Positions 53,228 through 63,995 of a stretch of DNA of 64,000 bases are shown one piece after another (the stretch's first letter is position 1; the number at the start of each line of letters is the position of its first letter). A program made the position numbers and the translations under genes. Source of the DNA: SAR116 cluster bacterium (GTDB lineage: Bacteria; Pseudomonadota; Alphaproteobacteria; Puniceispirillales; Puniceispirillaceae); the NCBI GenBank assembly GCA_004212735.1, contig SHBD01000002.1, forward strand, positions 62,001 through 126,000. Direction: 5' to 3'. Below the pieces are notes generated by a model, which saw only the letters and a program-made list of their open reading frames with translations, was not told where the DNA came from and searched no databases.

Positions 53228-53803
53228 CTAACTCTTTGTCCCGGAAAGTGCGGGAAAGAATGTGTAGGACAGGATAATTTCTTTGATATTGGCTGTATCG
53301 GCGTTCTCAACAATCGCCGGGTCAATGAAAAACCGCACCGGCATCAGCATCGACTCGCCCGGCGCAAGCGTCTGTTCGATGAAACAGAAACAATCTAATT
53401 TCATGAAATGAGGGCCCGCCTTCACTGGTGTCACATTGAAGGTGGACGTGCCAATGGACGGTGTGTCGCCAAGGTTTGTCGCCCGGTAATTAATGATAAC
53501 TTCCTCACCGGGGTTCAGCGTTACAGGCGCATCGACGGCTTCAAAGCGCCAGTTCAATGATGGATTGACGTTGGCATCAAACCGCACTTTGACAGGATGA
53601 TCGATGATGATGGCATCCGCATTCTCAGTCACCACCTGCGTTGTTCCACCATAGCCGGTAACACGGCAGAACAGATCGTAAAGCGGCACCGACGCGTAGG
53701 CGAGGCCAACCATTGTCACAACAAGCAACGCCAGCACCGTCAAGGTACGGCGATTTCCCTGAGCACGCTGGTCGGTCTGCGGTGGGATTGTCCGCGTTGT
53801 CAT
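53228..53803 (-). CDS. ctaG: Cytochrome c oxidase assembly protein CtaG (Cox11)
   Basis: Copper chaperone for the CuB site of subunit I. The 191-residue protein has one membrane helix (LTVLALLVVTMVGLAYASVPLYDLFCRV) and a periplasmic beta domain with the CuI-binding CFCF motif (KLDCFCFIEQTL) and the later MPVRFFIDP. A third conserved cysteine lies at LFC after the helix. It overlaps the small coxF-like gene by ATGA and is followed by ctaE after 60 bases. Confidence 0.96.
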   Translation of the reverse strand: MTTRTIPPQTDQRAQGNRRTLTVLALLVVTMVGLAYASVPLYDLFCRVTGYGGTTQVVTENADAIIIDHPVKVRFDANVNPSLNWRFEAVDAPVTLNPGEEVIINYRATNLGDTPSIGTSTFNVTPVKAGPHFMKLDCFCFIEQTLAPGESMLMPVRFFIDPAIVENADTANIKEIILSYTFFPALSGTKS

Positions 53804-53943
53804 GCTCCACTCCCGACCCTGACGATGGTCAGCGCGTAGAACAGCACGACCAACAGAACAATACCCCCAAGAAGTGCGAGATTGCGGCTACGGCGCATTT
53901 TCTGCATCTCTTCTGCAGTCTTTGGCTGAGGGCGCTCGGTCAT
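53800..53943 (-). CDS. coxF: CoxF-like small membrane protein of the oxidase operon
   Basis: A 47-residue product with a polar start (MTERPQPKTAEEMQKMRRSR), then one membrane helix, NLALLGGIVLLVVLFYALTI, and a short tail. Its position between ctaB and ctaG, its length and its single helix match the CoxF/COX assembly small protein of Alphaproteobacteria. ATGA overlaps join it to both neighbours, so all three are translated together. Function is not defined beyond oxidase biogenesis. Confidence 0.8.
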   Translation of the reverse strand: MTERPQPKTAEEMQKMRRSRNLALLGGIVLLVVLFYALTIVRVGSGA

Positions 53944-54875
53944 GATGGGATCCCGACTAACAGAAACTGCTGAATGGCGCGATCGGCAACGAGCGCCAGG
54001 AACAAAACGAAAAGATACAATATCGAAAAGCCGAACAGCCGTCTTGCGACCGCATGATCACCGGAGCGGAACAACTGCCAAGATAGATAAACAAACAGCG
54101 CACCTGCAGCACCGGCAAGGCCAGCGTAAAAAACCGACGCCATACCGATAAACCAAGGAGCCACTCCAAGGGGCGCAAGCAGCACCGCATAGATCAAAAT
54201 CTGTTTGCGTGTTTCCATCTCGCCAGCAACAACAGGCAGCATCGGCACATTTGCACGCGTGTAATCTTCATTCCGGAACAGCGCAAGCGCCCAGAAATGA
54301 GGCGGTGTCCACATGAAAATCAGGGCAAACAGCAACAATGGTTCAACTGAAAGGCTGCCAGTCACAGCGGCCCATCCTATCACTGGTGGCAAGGCTCCTG
54401 CAGCGCCGCCAATGACGATATTCTGCGGTGTGCGCCGTTTCAGCCAGATTGTGTAGACAACGCCGTAAAAGAAGATGGTAAACGCAAGAAGGCCAGCCGC
54501 CAGCCAGTTAGCGGCAAGCCCGAGAACAAGAACCGACAGAGCGGAAATGACCAACCCCATGGTCAAGGCTTCGGCGGGCTCCATCAATCCGGCGGGAATG
54601 GGACGGGATTGCGTTCGCGTCATCACCGCGTCGATGTCACGATCATACCACTGATTGATCGCCCCGGAGGCACCAGCACCAGCGGCAATGGCAAACAGGG
54701 AAACCACGAACACAAGTGGATGCAGGTCGCCCGGCGCAAGATACATCCCGGAAAAGCCGGTGAAAATCACCAGGCTCATCACTCTGGGCTTCAGCAATGA
54801 CCAGAAATCACCAACCGATGACACCCGAAGCGCGTCGGCATCGGCAGATATATTCTGGTCTGTACTCACAGCCAT
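53940..54875 (-). CDS. ctaB: Protohaem IX farnesyltransferase (haem O synthase) CtaB
   Basis: Membrane prenyltransferase that adds a farnesyl group to haem b, giving haem O for the aa3 oxidase. The 311 residues have nine hydrophobic segments. The first Asp-rich motif is in INQWYDRDIDAVMTRTQSRP (about residues 70-90) and the second in LIFMWTPPHFWALALFRNEDY. LKPRVMSLVIFTGFSGM is the usual start. The ATG at 54875 has GGAGCTGGA upstream; the frame continues to 55061 but without sense. It uses farnesyl diphosphate, the product of ispA. Confidence 0.96.
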   Translation of the reverse strand: MAVSTDQNISADADALRVSSVGDFWSLLKPRVMSLVIFTGFSGMYLAPGDLHPLVFVVSLFAIAAGAGASGAINQWYDRDIDAVMTRTQSRPIPAGLMEPAEALTMGLVISALSVLVLGLAANWLAAGLLAFTIFFYGVVYTIWLKRRTPQNIVIGGAAGALPPVIGWAAVTGSLSVEPLLLFALIFMWTPPHFWALALFRNEDYTRANVPMLPVVAGEMETRKQILIYAVLLAPLGVAPWFIGMASVFYAGLAGAAGALFVYLSWQLFRSGDHAVARRLFGFSILYLFVLFLALVADRAIQQFLLVGIPS

Positions 54876-54930
54876 TATCCAGCTCCGTTCACGAATGAGG
54901 AAGCGCCCAAACGGGCGCCTCCATGATTTG

Positions 54931-56538
<1,608 letters not shown>

Positions 56539-57426
56539 TTAATTGGCCGAGGCCAGTTTAAGGGTTTCAGGATCTACGAGACTGTCATCCATCGCGAATT
56601 CCTCCCGCGCTGATGAGAGCCACGCGTCATATTCAGCCCGTGGCAAGGCCCGGACCTCAATCGGCATATAGGCATGGTTGATACCACAGATCTGGTTACA
56701 CTGGCCGTAATAGGTCTGTTTGCCAGTCGGCACGTCAATCCACACCTCGTTGGTGCGGCCGATGAAAGCGTAAACCTGAACGGCAAGCGATGGCACAAAG
56801 AACGAATGCATCACATCATTGCCGGTGATGAGCAGCTTGATCCGGGTGTTCTCTGGAACAATCATCGGGTTGTCGACAGACAGAAGCCTGATTTGGCCTT
56901 CCTGAAGGTCAGCTTCATCAACGAGATAGCTGTCAAAGGCGATACCATCATCTGGATATTCATAATTCCAGTACCACTGGTTGCCCGTCACCTTGATCAC
57001 CATGTCCGTATCTGCGGTGCGGTCAAGATAATAAAGCAGACGGAAAGACGGGACCGCAATGCCAACAAGAATGACAACCGGTATGACGGTCCACAAAATT
57101 TCGATGACCGTGTTGTGCGATGTCTTTGATGGATTCGGGTTGGCGCTGGCGCGAAAGCGGATACCCACATAGACGAGCAATCCAAGAACAAACAGCGAAA
57201 TCAGCGTTATGACAACGAGCAATAAATTGTGCAGGTCAGTCGCCATTTCAGCGATCGTGCCGGCCGGTGGCTGCAGATCCATCTGCCATGGCTCCGGCTT
57301 GGCGGCCTGAGCATTTGTTGCGCCCAGCAGCAGGCAGACTGACGCAAACACCGCAGCCGAATATCTGTGTGCCGCATCCAGCACAAGCGCAACCCAGCCT
57401 GAAATTGATTTGGCTAGAAATGCCAT
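56539..57426 (-). CDS. ctaC: Cytochrome c oxidase subunit II
   Basis: Entry subunit for electrons from cytochrome c. The 295 residues have a signal-like leader (about residues 10-45, ending TNAQAAKP), two membrane helices (NLLLVVITLISLFVLGLLVYVG and TVIEILWTVIPVVILVGIAVP), the aromatic VTGNQWYWNYEYPDDG, and a periplasmic CuA domain with YGQCNQICGINHAYMP. In this motif Gln replaces the more common Glu between the cysteines. The ATG at 57426 has GGGGAG at 8 bases; the earlier frame start at 57456 lacks one. It begins the ctaC-D-B-F-G-E operon. Confidence 0.97.
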   Translation of the reverse strand: MAFLAKSISGWVALVLDAAHRYSAAVFASVCLLLGATNAQAAKPEPWQMDLQPPAGTIAEMATDLHNLLLVVITLISLFVLGLLVYVGIRFRASANPNPSKTSHNTVIEILWTVIPVVILVGIAVPSFRLLYYLDRTADTDMVIKVTGNQWYWNYEYPDDGIAFDSYLVDEADLQEGQIRLLSVDNPMIVPENTRIKLLITGNDVMHSFFVPSLAVQVYAFIGRTNEVWIDVPTGKQTYYGQCNQICGINHAYMPIEVRALPRAEYDAWLSSAREEFAMDDSLVDPETLKLASAN

Positions 57427-57732
57427 GGATTTTTCTCCCCCAATTCGATTGACCAACGCAATGGTCTTACAGCGACGTCAAAGCGCAGTCTTCGGTCGCT
57501 TTCGAAGCCTTTAATTAGACTGATTCTTGAGAATAGAAAAGCCCCATGCGGCTACCTGTCGCTATAATTTCTATCTTTTTTTTTCTTTTTACATGAGCAG
57601 AGATTTTACCCGCAACAAACTTGCCCGGCAAATTGGATTATCATCTTGAAATCCTCGCTTTCTGCCCCCATCCTGTTGGCAGTGGCAAAGCACAGTAAAT
57701 ATTCGTAACCTATTGATATATCAGGAAACAAC
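57427..57732. other. 306-base divergent region between ctaC and tldD
   Basis: No gene is visible. It must hold promoters in both directions, but I find no convincing pair. A T-rich tract (57576-57590, nine T, one C, five T) and a TATAAT at 57563-57568 without a spaced -35 stand out. An AGGAAACAAC site at the right end serves tldD, and a GGGGAG site at the left end serves ctaC. Confidence 0.55.
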
Positions 57733-59172
57733 ATGGATCATCTGGCGCAAACTGACGATATTTTCTTCACTGGAACAAATCTGGAGCAAGACAAGGCACA
57801 GCAAATTGTCCGGCAGGCACTTGCCGGCGCTGACGATGGCGAATTATTTCTGGAGATGCGCCATTCGGAAATGCTCGCCTTTGATGATGGCCGTTTGAAG
57901 TCTGCCAGCTACGATCAATCCAGCGGTTTCGGTCTGCGGGCAATCGCTGGCGAAGCGCATGGCTATGCCCATGCCGGTGAGCTGAGCGAGGCGGCCCTGC
58001 GGCGGGCGGCAGCAAGTGTCGGTGCCGTGACAAAGGGATATAACGGGGCCGCGGCCCTCGCCCCTGTTGCCGGAAGTAACCGCCCACTTTACGGCGATGG
58101 CAACCCTCTGAATGAGATGCCGTTTGAAGCAAAAGTGAGCCTGTTGCAGGAAATTGACGCCTTTGCTAGAGCGGCGGATCCCAGAGTGGTTCAGGTCAGC
58201 GCCAGCCTTGCCGGGTCGTGGCAAGCAGTGCAGATCATGCGCGCGGATGGTGAGCGCGTGGCTGACATTCGTCCCCTCGTGCGGATCAATGTGTCGGTCG
58301 TGGTCGAGCGGGATGGTCGCATGGAGTCCGGCTCTGCGGGAGCTGGCGGCAGGGTAATGTTTGATCAGTATATGCAGCCGGAGTCATGGCAGCCACAGGT
58401 TCATGAGGCGTTGCGCATCGCGACCCTGAATCTGGACTCAGTTGCCGCCCCAGCCGGAGAAATGGAAATCGTACTTGGTGCCGGCTGGCCCGGCGTCATG
58501 CTGCACGAAGCGGTAGGCCACGGTTTAGAAGGGGACTTTAACCGCAAGGGCACATCGGTTTTCAGTGGCCGCGTTGGCGAGCAGGTCGCCTCTAAAGGCG
58601 TCACCGTGGTAGATGATGGCACCATGATGGACAGGCGCGGATCGATCACCGTCGATGATGAAGGCACACAATCCCGACGCAATGTGCTAATCGAAGATGG
58701 CATCCTGCGCGGCTATATGCAGGACCGGCAGAATGCGCGCCTCATGGGTGTTGAGGCAACAGGCAACGGCCGACGTCAATCCTATGAACACGCGCCGATG
58801 CCACGTATGACCAACACCTTTATGGAGAGCGGCAAGGACGATCCCGAAGAGATTGTCGCCTCGATCAAAAAAGGTATTTATGCGGTCAATTTTGGTGGTG
58901 GTCAGGTAGATATCACCTCGGGAAAATTCGTCTTTTCAGCCTCCGAGGCTTATTTGGTCGAGAACGGCAAGGTCGGCGCGCCCGTCAAAGGGGCCACGCT
59001 GATTGGCAACGGGCCAGATGCAATGTCAAGGATTTCCATGATCGGCAATGACATGGCTTTGGATGATGGGGTTGGAACCTGTGGCAAGGCGGGCCAGTCG
59101 GTTCCGGTGGGCGTTGGTCAACCAACGGTGAAGATGGGCGGTGTTACTGTCGGCGGCACGGAGGCAGCTTAG
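57733..59172 (+). CDS. tldD: Metalloprotease TldD
   Basis: TldD/PmbA family zinc peptidase; with TldE it degrades unfolded peptides and matures ribosomal peptides in other bacteria. The 479-residue protein has the HEAVGH motif near residue 258 (GVMLHEAVGHGLEGDFNRKG), then RRGSITVDDEGT and the third metal region near GTCGKAGQSVPVGVGQP. The N-terminal half is the substrate-tunnel domain. AGGAAACAAC precedes the ATG. It is divergent from ctaC, a neighbour pair common in Alphaproteobacteria. The tldE/pmbA partner is not in the window. Confidence 0.96.
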   Translation: MDHLAQTDDIFFTGTNLEQDKAQQIVRQALAGADDGELFLEMRHSEMLAFDDGRLKSASYDQSSGFGLRAIAGEAHGYAHAGELSEAALRRAAASVGAVTKGYNGAAALAPVAGSNRPLYGDGNPLNEMPFEAKVSLLQEIDAFARAADPRVVQVSASLAGSWQAVQIMRADGERVADIRPLVRINVSVVVERDGRMESGSAGAGGRVMFDQYMQPESWQPQVHEALRIATLNLDSVAAPAGEMEIVLGAGWPGVMLHEAVGHGLEGDFNRKGTSVFSGRVGEQVASKGVTVVDDGTMMDRRGSITVDDEGTQSRRNVLIEDGILRGYMQDRQNARLMGVEATGNGRRQSYEHAPMPRMTNTFMESGKDDPEEIVASIKKGIYAVNFGGGQVDITSGKFVFSASEAYLVENGKVGAPVKGATLIGNGPDAMSRISMIGNDMALDDGVGTCGKAGQSVPVGVGQPTVKMGGVTVGGTEAA

Positions 59173-59174
59173 CC

Positions 59175-60359
59175 TCATGCCGGGCGCCGAAGATATGGCA
59201 CAAGACAGACCAAGAGTAATGTCACGCCGGCGCCAAAGCTAAAGGGAAATTGTGACCCGCCAAGATCATAGAGCGGTCCGGCAACGCTCAGCCCTATAAC
59301 CTGTCCGAGCGAGCCGAAACCTTGGATCATACCCAACGATCCTCCCCGCATGGTCTCGCCCGCAATCTTGCTGACGGCAGCGGTGATTGCCGGTGTTGAG
59401 AGAGCAAAGCCAAAACAGATGGCCGTTGTCCCAAGAAAAGTCTGCACCAAAGGATAGGCATTGCCGACAAATAGCCCCATGACAATCAACACGGTGACAA
59501 TTTGACCAAGCGCCAGCAGGCTGGCGCCAATGAGGGTTGTTGTCACTTCGCCAAAGCGGGACACAACAGTTTTGATCAGCACTGCCTGCACGATAATGAT
59601 GCAGACACCGATATAGGTGAACAGCCACCCTGTCTCGATGGCACCAAAACCCAGATAGTCACGCAACACCAGAACAAAGGACGCCTCAACCTGAGCAAAT
59701 GAGAGATTCAACGCCATCGAGGCGATTGCATACAGCGCCAGTGGCGAGGCCATCAATGCCCGCAGCCGAGAGACAGCCGTTCCAGCATCGCCAGGCTGTT
59801 CAGGTGTTAACCGGTCACGATCGACACCCTTGAGCCATGTGGTCATGAAAAGGGCGACAAAGGCAAAGCCTGCCGCCATCAAAAAGGGAACCTGATAGAG
59901 CGGGCCAGTGCCAAAATGGCTCAGCAAACCGCCAAGCGCCGGCCCGGCGACAAAGCCAACGCCAATAGCCGCACCCAGAAATCCCATATATTGCGCCCGC
60001 TTCTCAAGCGATGTGCGGTCGGTAATCATTGCCTGAATGACACCGGTGTTCCCAGATCCGATACCAGCCAGAATACGCGCCAGAAACAACTGCCAGAGCT
60101 CGTCCGACATGGCGAACCAGAAATGCGCAACCCCGGTCAGGGCCAATGAGACGAAAAGCACACGCCGCCGGCCAATGTGGTCTGACAACCGGCCAAGGAT
60201 GGGGTTGGCAACAAACATCGCAAGGGCAAAAGATGCCAGTAGCAGCGTCATCACACTGGCTGGCTGACCCATCGATTCCAGGATCGTGTAGGGAAGAACG
60301 GGAATCAGAGCGCCGACGCCGACAAAATTGATACAGACAATCAACAATAAAACCGGCAT
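59175..60359 (-). CDS. MFS transporter (DHA1/TetA-like)
   Basis: A 394-residue secondary transporter with twelve hydrophobic segments. The A-motif between helices 2 and 3 reads NPILGRLSDHIGRRRVLFVSLALTG, and the AKASRP-like GIGSGNTGVIQAMITDRT stretch follows helix 4. Overall it resembles the TetA/multidrug DHA1 group, but substrate cannot be read from sequence. A polar loop (about residues 185-205) separates the halves. The stop is 2 bases before the convergent tldD stop, so no terminator lies between. Confidence 0.9.
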   Translation of the reverse strand: MPVLLLIVCINFVGVGALIPVLPYTILESMGQPASVMTLLLASFALAMFVANPILGRLSDHIGRRRVLFVSLALTGVAHFWFAMSDELWQLFLARILAGIGSGNTGVIQAMITDRTSLEKRAQYMGFLGAAIGVGFVAGPALGGLLSHFGTGPLYQVPFLMAAGFAFVALFMTTWLKGVDRDRLTPEQPGDAGTAVSRLRALMASPLALYAIASMALNLSFAQVEASFVLVLRDYLGFGAIETGWLFTYIGVCIIIVQAVLIKTVVSRFGEVTTTLIGASLLALGQIVTVLIVMGLFVGNAYPLVQTFLGTTAICFGFALSTPAITAAVSKIAGETMRGGSLGMIQGFGSLGQVIGLSVAGPLYDLGGSQFPFSFGAGVTLLLVCLVPYLRRPA

Positions 60360-60448
60360 TACAGCAGCCTACAAATTCCTGTCAGCAACGTCTAGCACCA
60401 ATGACGGCCTAACCGGTAGAGTGAACACACTGACAGGCAATCTGCGCA

Positions 60449-61813
60449 TCAAAAGCTGTTGGCGTTAAAAATCTGGGAGACATCATTTTTCCACTCACCA
60501 TGCAACGCATCCAACAACATCTCCGCTGGTGTCCTCTGATTGTCCAGACAGTCCCTGAGAGGCGACAGAAACCCGGACTCATCACCACCACCAAGGTCGA
60601 GAATGCCGCGTCGACGCAACCCCTTGTTTGAAATTGACACCAGACGTGTTGCGAGGTCGTAAACATCGTGGGACCCAAGCCTGCCACTGAAACCGTCCTT
60701 TGCGACAGACAGACGGGCTGCCATCACGTCATCCGCCCGCAAATTGGACGCAAGGGAAGCCGCTTCCTCAAGCGCTTCGTCATCATAGAGCAACCCAACC
60801 CAGAAAGCCGGCAGAGCGCAGATGTTTGCCCACATGCCGCTGTCAGCACCACGCATCTCAAGAAACTGTTTCAGCCTGACCTCGGGAAAGGCGGTTGTCA
60901 TATGATCCTCAAAATCCGCCATGGTTGGCATTTGCCCCTCAAAGCCAGCAAGTGTGCCTGCCATGAAGTCACGGAAGGAGCGCCCTGCTACATCGATGTA
61001 ATCCTCGCCGCGATGGACGAAATACATGGGCACATCGAGTATGTAATCGATCCATTGCTCGTAGCCAAAATGCGCGTCAAACACGCAAGCAGGAACACCG
61101 CATCTGGCGGCGTCGGTATCTGTCCACGCATGGGCCCGGGTCGACAGGAATGGTGATGCCTGCCCTTCTTTGAAAGGTGAATTGGCGAACAATGCAGTGG
61201 CAATAGGCTGTAGCGCAAGGGATGTGCGGAATTTGCGCCGCATATCCACCTCGTCACTATAATCAAGATTGACCTGAACGGTGCAGGACCGCAGCATCAT
61301 GTCAAGCCCGAGAGAACCAACCTTTGGCATGTGCGCGCTCATAATTTTGTAACGCCCCTTTGGCATGAACGAGATATCCTCGCGGCGGGCGGTGGGATGA
61401 TAGCCAACGCCCAACATACCAATGCCCAGGGGATCTGCCACATTTCGCATATGCCGCAAATGGCGTCCTGTCTCGGCACAGGTCTGATGCAGATTGGCCA
61501 ATGGCGCGCCGGACAGTTCGAGTTGGCCACCGGGCTCAAGGGTAACCGAGCCTCCCTTACCATCCTTCAGTCCGATGATTTTGCCCTTTTCCAAAATTGG
61601 CGTGGCTGCTGATCCAAGCTCGATCAACAAGTTGCTGAGCAATTGAGCCACCCCATCCGGCCCCTCATAGACGACCGGTTCCTTGGTATCGCAGCGATAG
61701 AGGAATTTTTCATGCTCGGTGCCGATTTTCCAGTCGGATTTCGGTGTCTCTCCATCCGCCACCCAGTCGATCATGGCCTGTTTGTCGGCGATCCGCATAT
61801 TGTCGTCTGTCAT
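60449..61813 (-). CDS. gshA: Glutamate-cysteine ligase (plant/alphaproteobacterial type)
   Basis: First enzyme of glutathione synthesis: ATP-dependent coupling of Glu and Cys. The 454 residues include WKIGTEHEKFLYRCDTKEPV at the start, GGSVTLEPGGQLELSGAP, and VQVNLDYSDEVDMRRKFRTS, which are signatures of the GCS2 family found in Alphaproteobacteria and plants. Later PEVRLKQFLEMRGADSG is the substrate-binding part. AGGACC precedes the ATG. Glutathione may support the peroxiredoxin encoded at 45.4-45.9 kb. It follows rsmE in the same direction. Confidence 0.95.
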   Translation of the reverse strand: MTDDNMRIADKQAMIDWVADGETPKSDWKIGTEHEKFLYRCDTKEPVVYEGPDGVAQLLSNLLIELGSAATPILEKGKIIGLKDGKGGSVTLEPGGQLELSGAPLANLHQTCAETGRHLRHMRNVADPLGIGMLGVGYHPTARREDISFMPKGRYKIMSAHMPKVGSLGLDMMLRSCTVQVNLDYSDEVDMRRKFRTSLALQPIATALFANSPFKEGQASPFLSTRAHAWTDTDAARCGVPACVFDAHFGYEQWIDYILDVPMYFVHRGEDYIDVAGRSFRDFMAGTLAGFEGQMPTMADFEDHMTTAFPEVRLKQFLEMRGADSGMWANICALPAFWVGLLYDDEALEEAASLASNLRADDVMAARLSVAKDGFSGRLGSHDVYDLATRLVSISNKGLRRRGILDLGGGDESGFLSPLRDCLDNQRTPAEMLLDALHGEWKNDVSQIFNANSF

Positions 61814-61898
61814 GAATGGGGTCCTGAGAGATTGTCCGTTTGAGTCGTCGCGCGCGAGAGTACAGCAGACAGGCCATTAATAGAAAAAATAAATGAAC

Positions 61899-62657
61899 TT
61901 ACGTTATATTCGGCCAGTCACCATAGACCGATTGAAAGCACGTCAGCGCTGCTATTGCCGCAGTATCTGCCCGCAATATGCGCGGACCCAGTGAAACTTT
62001 CAAACAGTTTTCGCGCTGGTCGAGGATGCTCCGCTCATTTTCGGAAAATCCACCCTCTGGACCAATCAGAATGGCCGCACGTTGCGGCTTGGGGTGCGCG
62101 GCAAAAACAGAAACTGCATTGAGGTCACCCTTGGCGGCGCTGGCCTCATCACACCAGATCAACAATCTGTCCTCCGGCACCGCATCCAGAACATCGCCCA
62201 ACGGGGCAAAATCGCGAATTTCAGCAATATCAAGGCGTTCCGTCTGCTCAGCTGCCTCAATCGCGTTGGCTGCCAGCCGGTCATCATTCACCCGCGTCAC
62301 CTGACAGAAATCGGTACGGGTCGGCCAGATCACACTCGTACCCATTTCCGATGCCTTCTGGGCGATGAAATCCAGCCGAGCTTTTTTCACCGGGGCGAAC
62401 AGAAGCCACAAATCAGGGCTGGCCCGCTGAGGGCGGGTCTGCGCGATCACATCCAGAGAACAGCTGCGTCTGCCAAGGCTCTGTATCGTGGCTTGCCACT
62501 CGCCATCAACACCATTGAAAAGAGCCACCATATCTCCCGTCACAAGCCGCATCACGGATGCCAGATAATGCTGCTGGCCTTTGTCTGGAATGATAGACAC
62601 TCCGGTCGCCAGATTGCCGGGAACATAAAGCCGGGCTTTAAAAGCAGTCCTTGTCAT
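61899..62657 (-). CDS. rsmE: 16S rRNA (uracil(1498)-N3)-methyltransferase RsmE
   Basis: SPOUT-class methyltransferase that makes m3U1498 in 16S rRNA. The 252 residues have an N-terminal PUA-like domain (HYLASVMRLVTGDMVALFNG), FAPVKKARLDFIAQKASEMG, and the knot region with AAILIGPEGGFSENERSIL and VSLGPRILRADTAAIAAL. All family motifs are present. It lies upstream of gshA and is divergent from ubiA, a gene trio common in Alphaproteobacteria. Confidence 0.96.
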   Translation of the reverse strand: MTRTAFKARLYVPGNLATGVSIIPDKGQQHYLASVMRLVTGDMVALFNGVDGEWQATIQSLGRRSCSLDVIAQTRPQRASPDLWLLFAPVKKARLDFIAQKASEMGTSVIWPTRTDFCQVTRVNDDRLAANAIEAAEQTERLDIAEIRDFAPLGDVLDAVPEDRLLIWCDEASAAKGDLNAVSVFAAHPKPQRAAILIGPEGGFSENERSILDQRENCLKVSLGPRILRADTAAIAALTCFQSVYGDWPNIT

Positions 62658-62801
62658 GACGCATATCTACCCCGCCGCGCCAAAACTTTCAATCCATCAG
62701 CCTGTCTTCAGAGCCTGGCCAGAACTATCAAGTGATTTCCTTGTTATGCCGCCACATGGGGGAAATTGGACACAGCTTCATGGCTGCGGTATCTGTTGGC
62801 G

Positions 62802-63734
62802 ATGACCAGAGAACAAACAGACAAACGCGCCGGCCACACTGACATTCAATTGATTGGATGGTGGCAAAAATTACCCCAGGCGTTGCATCCCTATCTCTTT
62901 CTGGCGCGATTCGACAGACCCATTGGCTGGTGGCTTCTGCTGCTGCCTGCGTGGTGGATCATTCCCCTTGCCGCCGAGACCACACTTCAAATGGTGCAGA
63001 TGATGACGCTGTTTCTGCTTGGCGCGATGACAATGCGAGGCGCCGGTTGCGTGGTTAACGACATGTGGGACCGGCGCATAGACCTGCGTGTGGAGCGGAC
63101 CAGTGGTCGGCCACTCGCCTCTGGCACCGTTTCACTGCTCCAGGCATTGCTGTTTTTAGCATTCCTATGTCTGATTGGGCTTGGCATTCTTGTGCAACTG
63201 CCGCAGACAGCGATCATGGTTGGCGTTGCCTCGCTGCCATTGATCATCATCTATCCGCTCGCCAAACGCGTAACCTGGTGGCCGCAGGCGATATTGGGAC
63301 TGACTTTTTCCTGGGGTGTTCCTCTCGGTTGGGCGGCAGTGACCGATCAATGGCCAACCCCCGAAATTTGGCTGATTTATGCCGGAAGCGTTGCCTGGGT
63401 CTTTGGCTATGACACGATCTATGCAGTTCAGGATATGGCAGATGACAGACACGCCGGGGTGAAATCATCGGCTCTTGGTCTTGGTGACCGCCTGAATTTA
63501 GGGGTACACATTGCCTTTTGCCTTGCGATTGTGCTGATTTCTGCGGGCATCCAAGCGCATCAGGGACCCGGACTCTGGATGTTCGGTGTCGTTTTAATGG
63601 CGATACATCTGTTGCGCCAAGCACGAATGGTTAGCCACGAAGACCCACACGGCGCGTTGGCATTGTTCAAATCCAACCGCAATGCGGGCCTGATCCTGAC
63701 ATTGTTTCTGATTATCGATAGGCTGTTCGGCTGA
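62802..63734 (+). CDS. ubiA: 4-hydroxybenzoate polyprenyltransferase UbiA
   Basis: Membrane enzyme that attaches the isoprenoid side chain to 4-hydroxybenzoate in ubiquinone synthesis. The 310 residues have about nine hydrophobic helices. The first Asp-rich motif is GCVVNDMWDRRIDLRVERT and the second DTIYAVQDMADDRHAGVKS. RFDRPIGWWLLLLPAWW is the usual start of the helical core. The ATG at 62802 has a weak ribosome site; a TTG at 62766 lies behind GGGGGAAA at too short a spacing. Its 4-hydroxybenzoate comes from chorismate, the aroC product. Confidence 0.95.
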   Translation: MTREQTDKRAGHTDIQLIGWWQKLPQALHPYLFLARFDRPIGWWLLLLPAWWIIPLAAETTLQMVQMMTLFLLGAMTMRGAGCVVNDMWDRRIDLRVERTSGRPLASGTVSLLQALLFLAFLCLIGLGILVQLPQTAIMVGVASLPLIIIYPLAKRVTWWPQAILGLTFSWGVPLGWAAVTDQWPTPEIWLIYAGSVAWVFGYDTIYAVQDMADDRHAGVKSSALGLGDRLNLGVHIAFCLAIVLISAGIQAHQGPGLWMFGVVLMAIHLLRQARMVSHEDPHGALALFKSNRNAGLILTLFLIIDRLFG

Positions 63735-63746
63735 CGCTGTGCGGCG

Positions 63747-63995
63747 CTAGAGATAGGCATCAAGATCATCAAGGTGTATCTCGATGATTTGCCATGGCGC
63801 CTGCTCGGCGAACAGCATATGGGCAGACAATCGCTCAAGGATAAGGCGGCGTTCAGCCCTGTCAGCCTGCATGTCAGCGACAAATTCCTCGAGGCTGCGA
63901 TGATCATCATGACCGGTGAGCTGGCGAACCAATGCGGCGGCTTCCGCCTGGCTCATTGTTTCAAAAATCCGTTCTTTTGCCGGAATCCGAGACAA
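63747..63995 (-). CDS. Hypothetical helical protein, possibly cut by the window edge
   Basis: An 82-residue product read from a TTG at 63995, five bases from the window end; the frame remains open to the edge, so the gene may start outside. The sequence is helical and charged (LVRQLTGHDDHRSLEEFVAD, then ADRAERRLILERLSAH), with an acidic end, EIHLDDLDAYL. An internal ATG at 63956 is possible. I do not recognise a family. It converges on ubiA. Confidence 0.5.
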   Translation of the reverse strand: MSRIPAKERIFETMSQAEAAALVRQLTGHDDHRSLEEFVADMQADRAERRLILERLSAHMLFAEQAPWQIIEIHLDDLDAYL

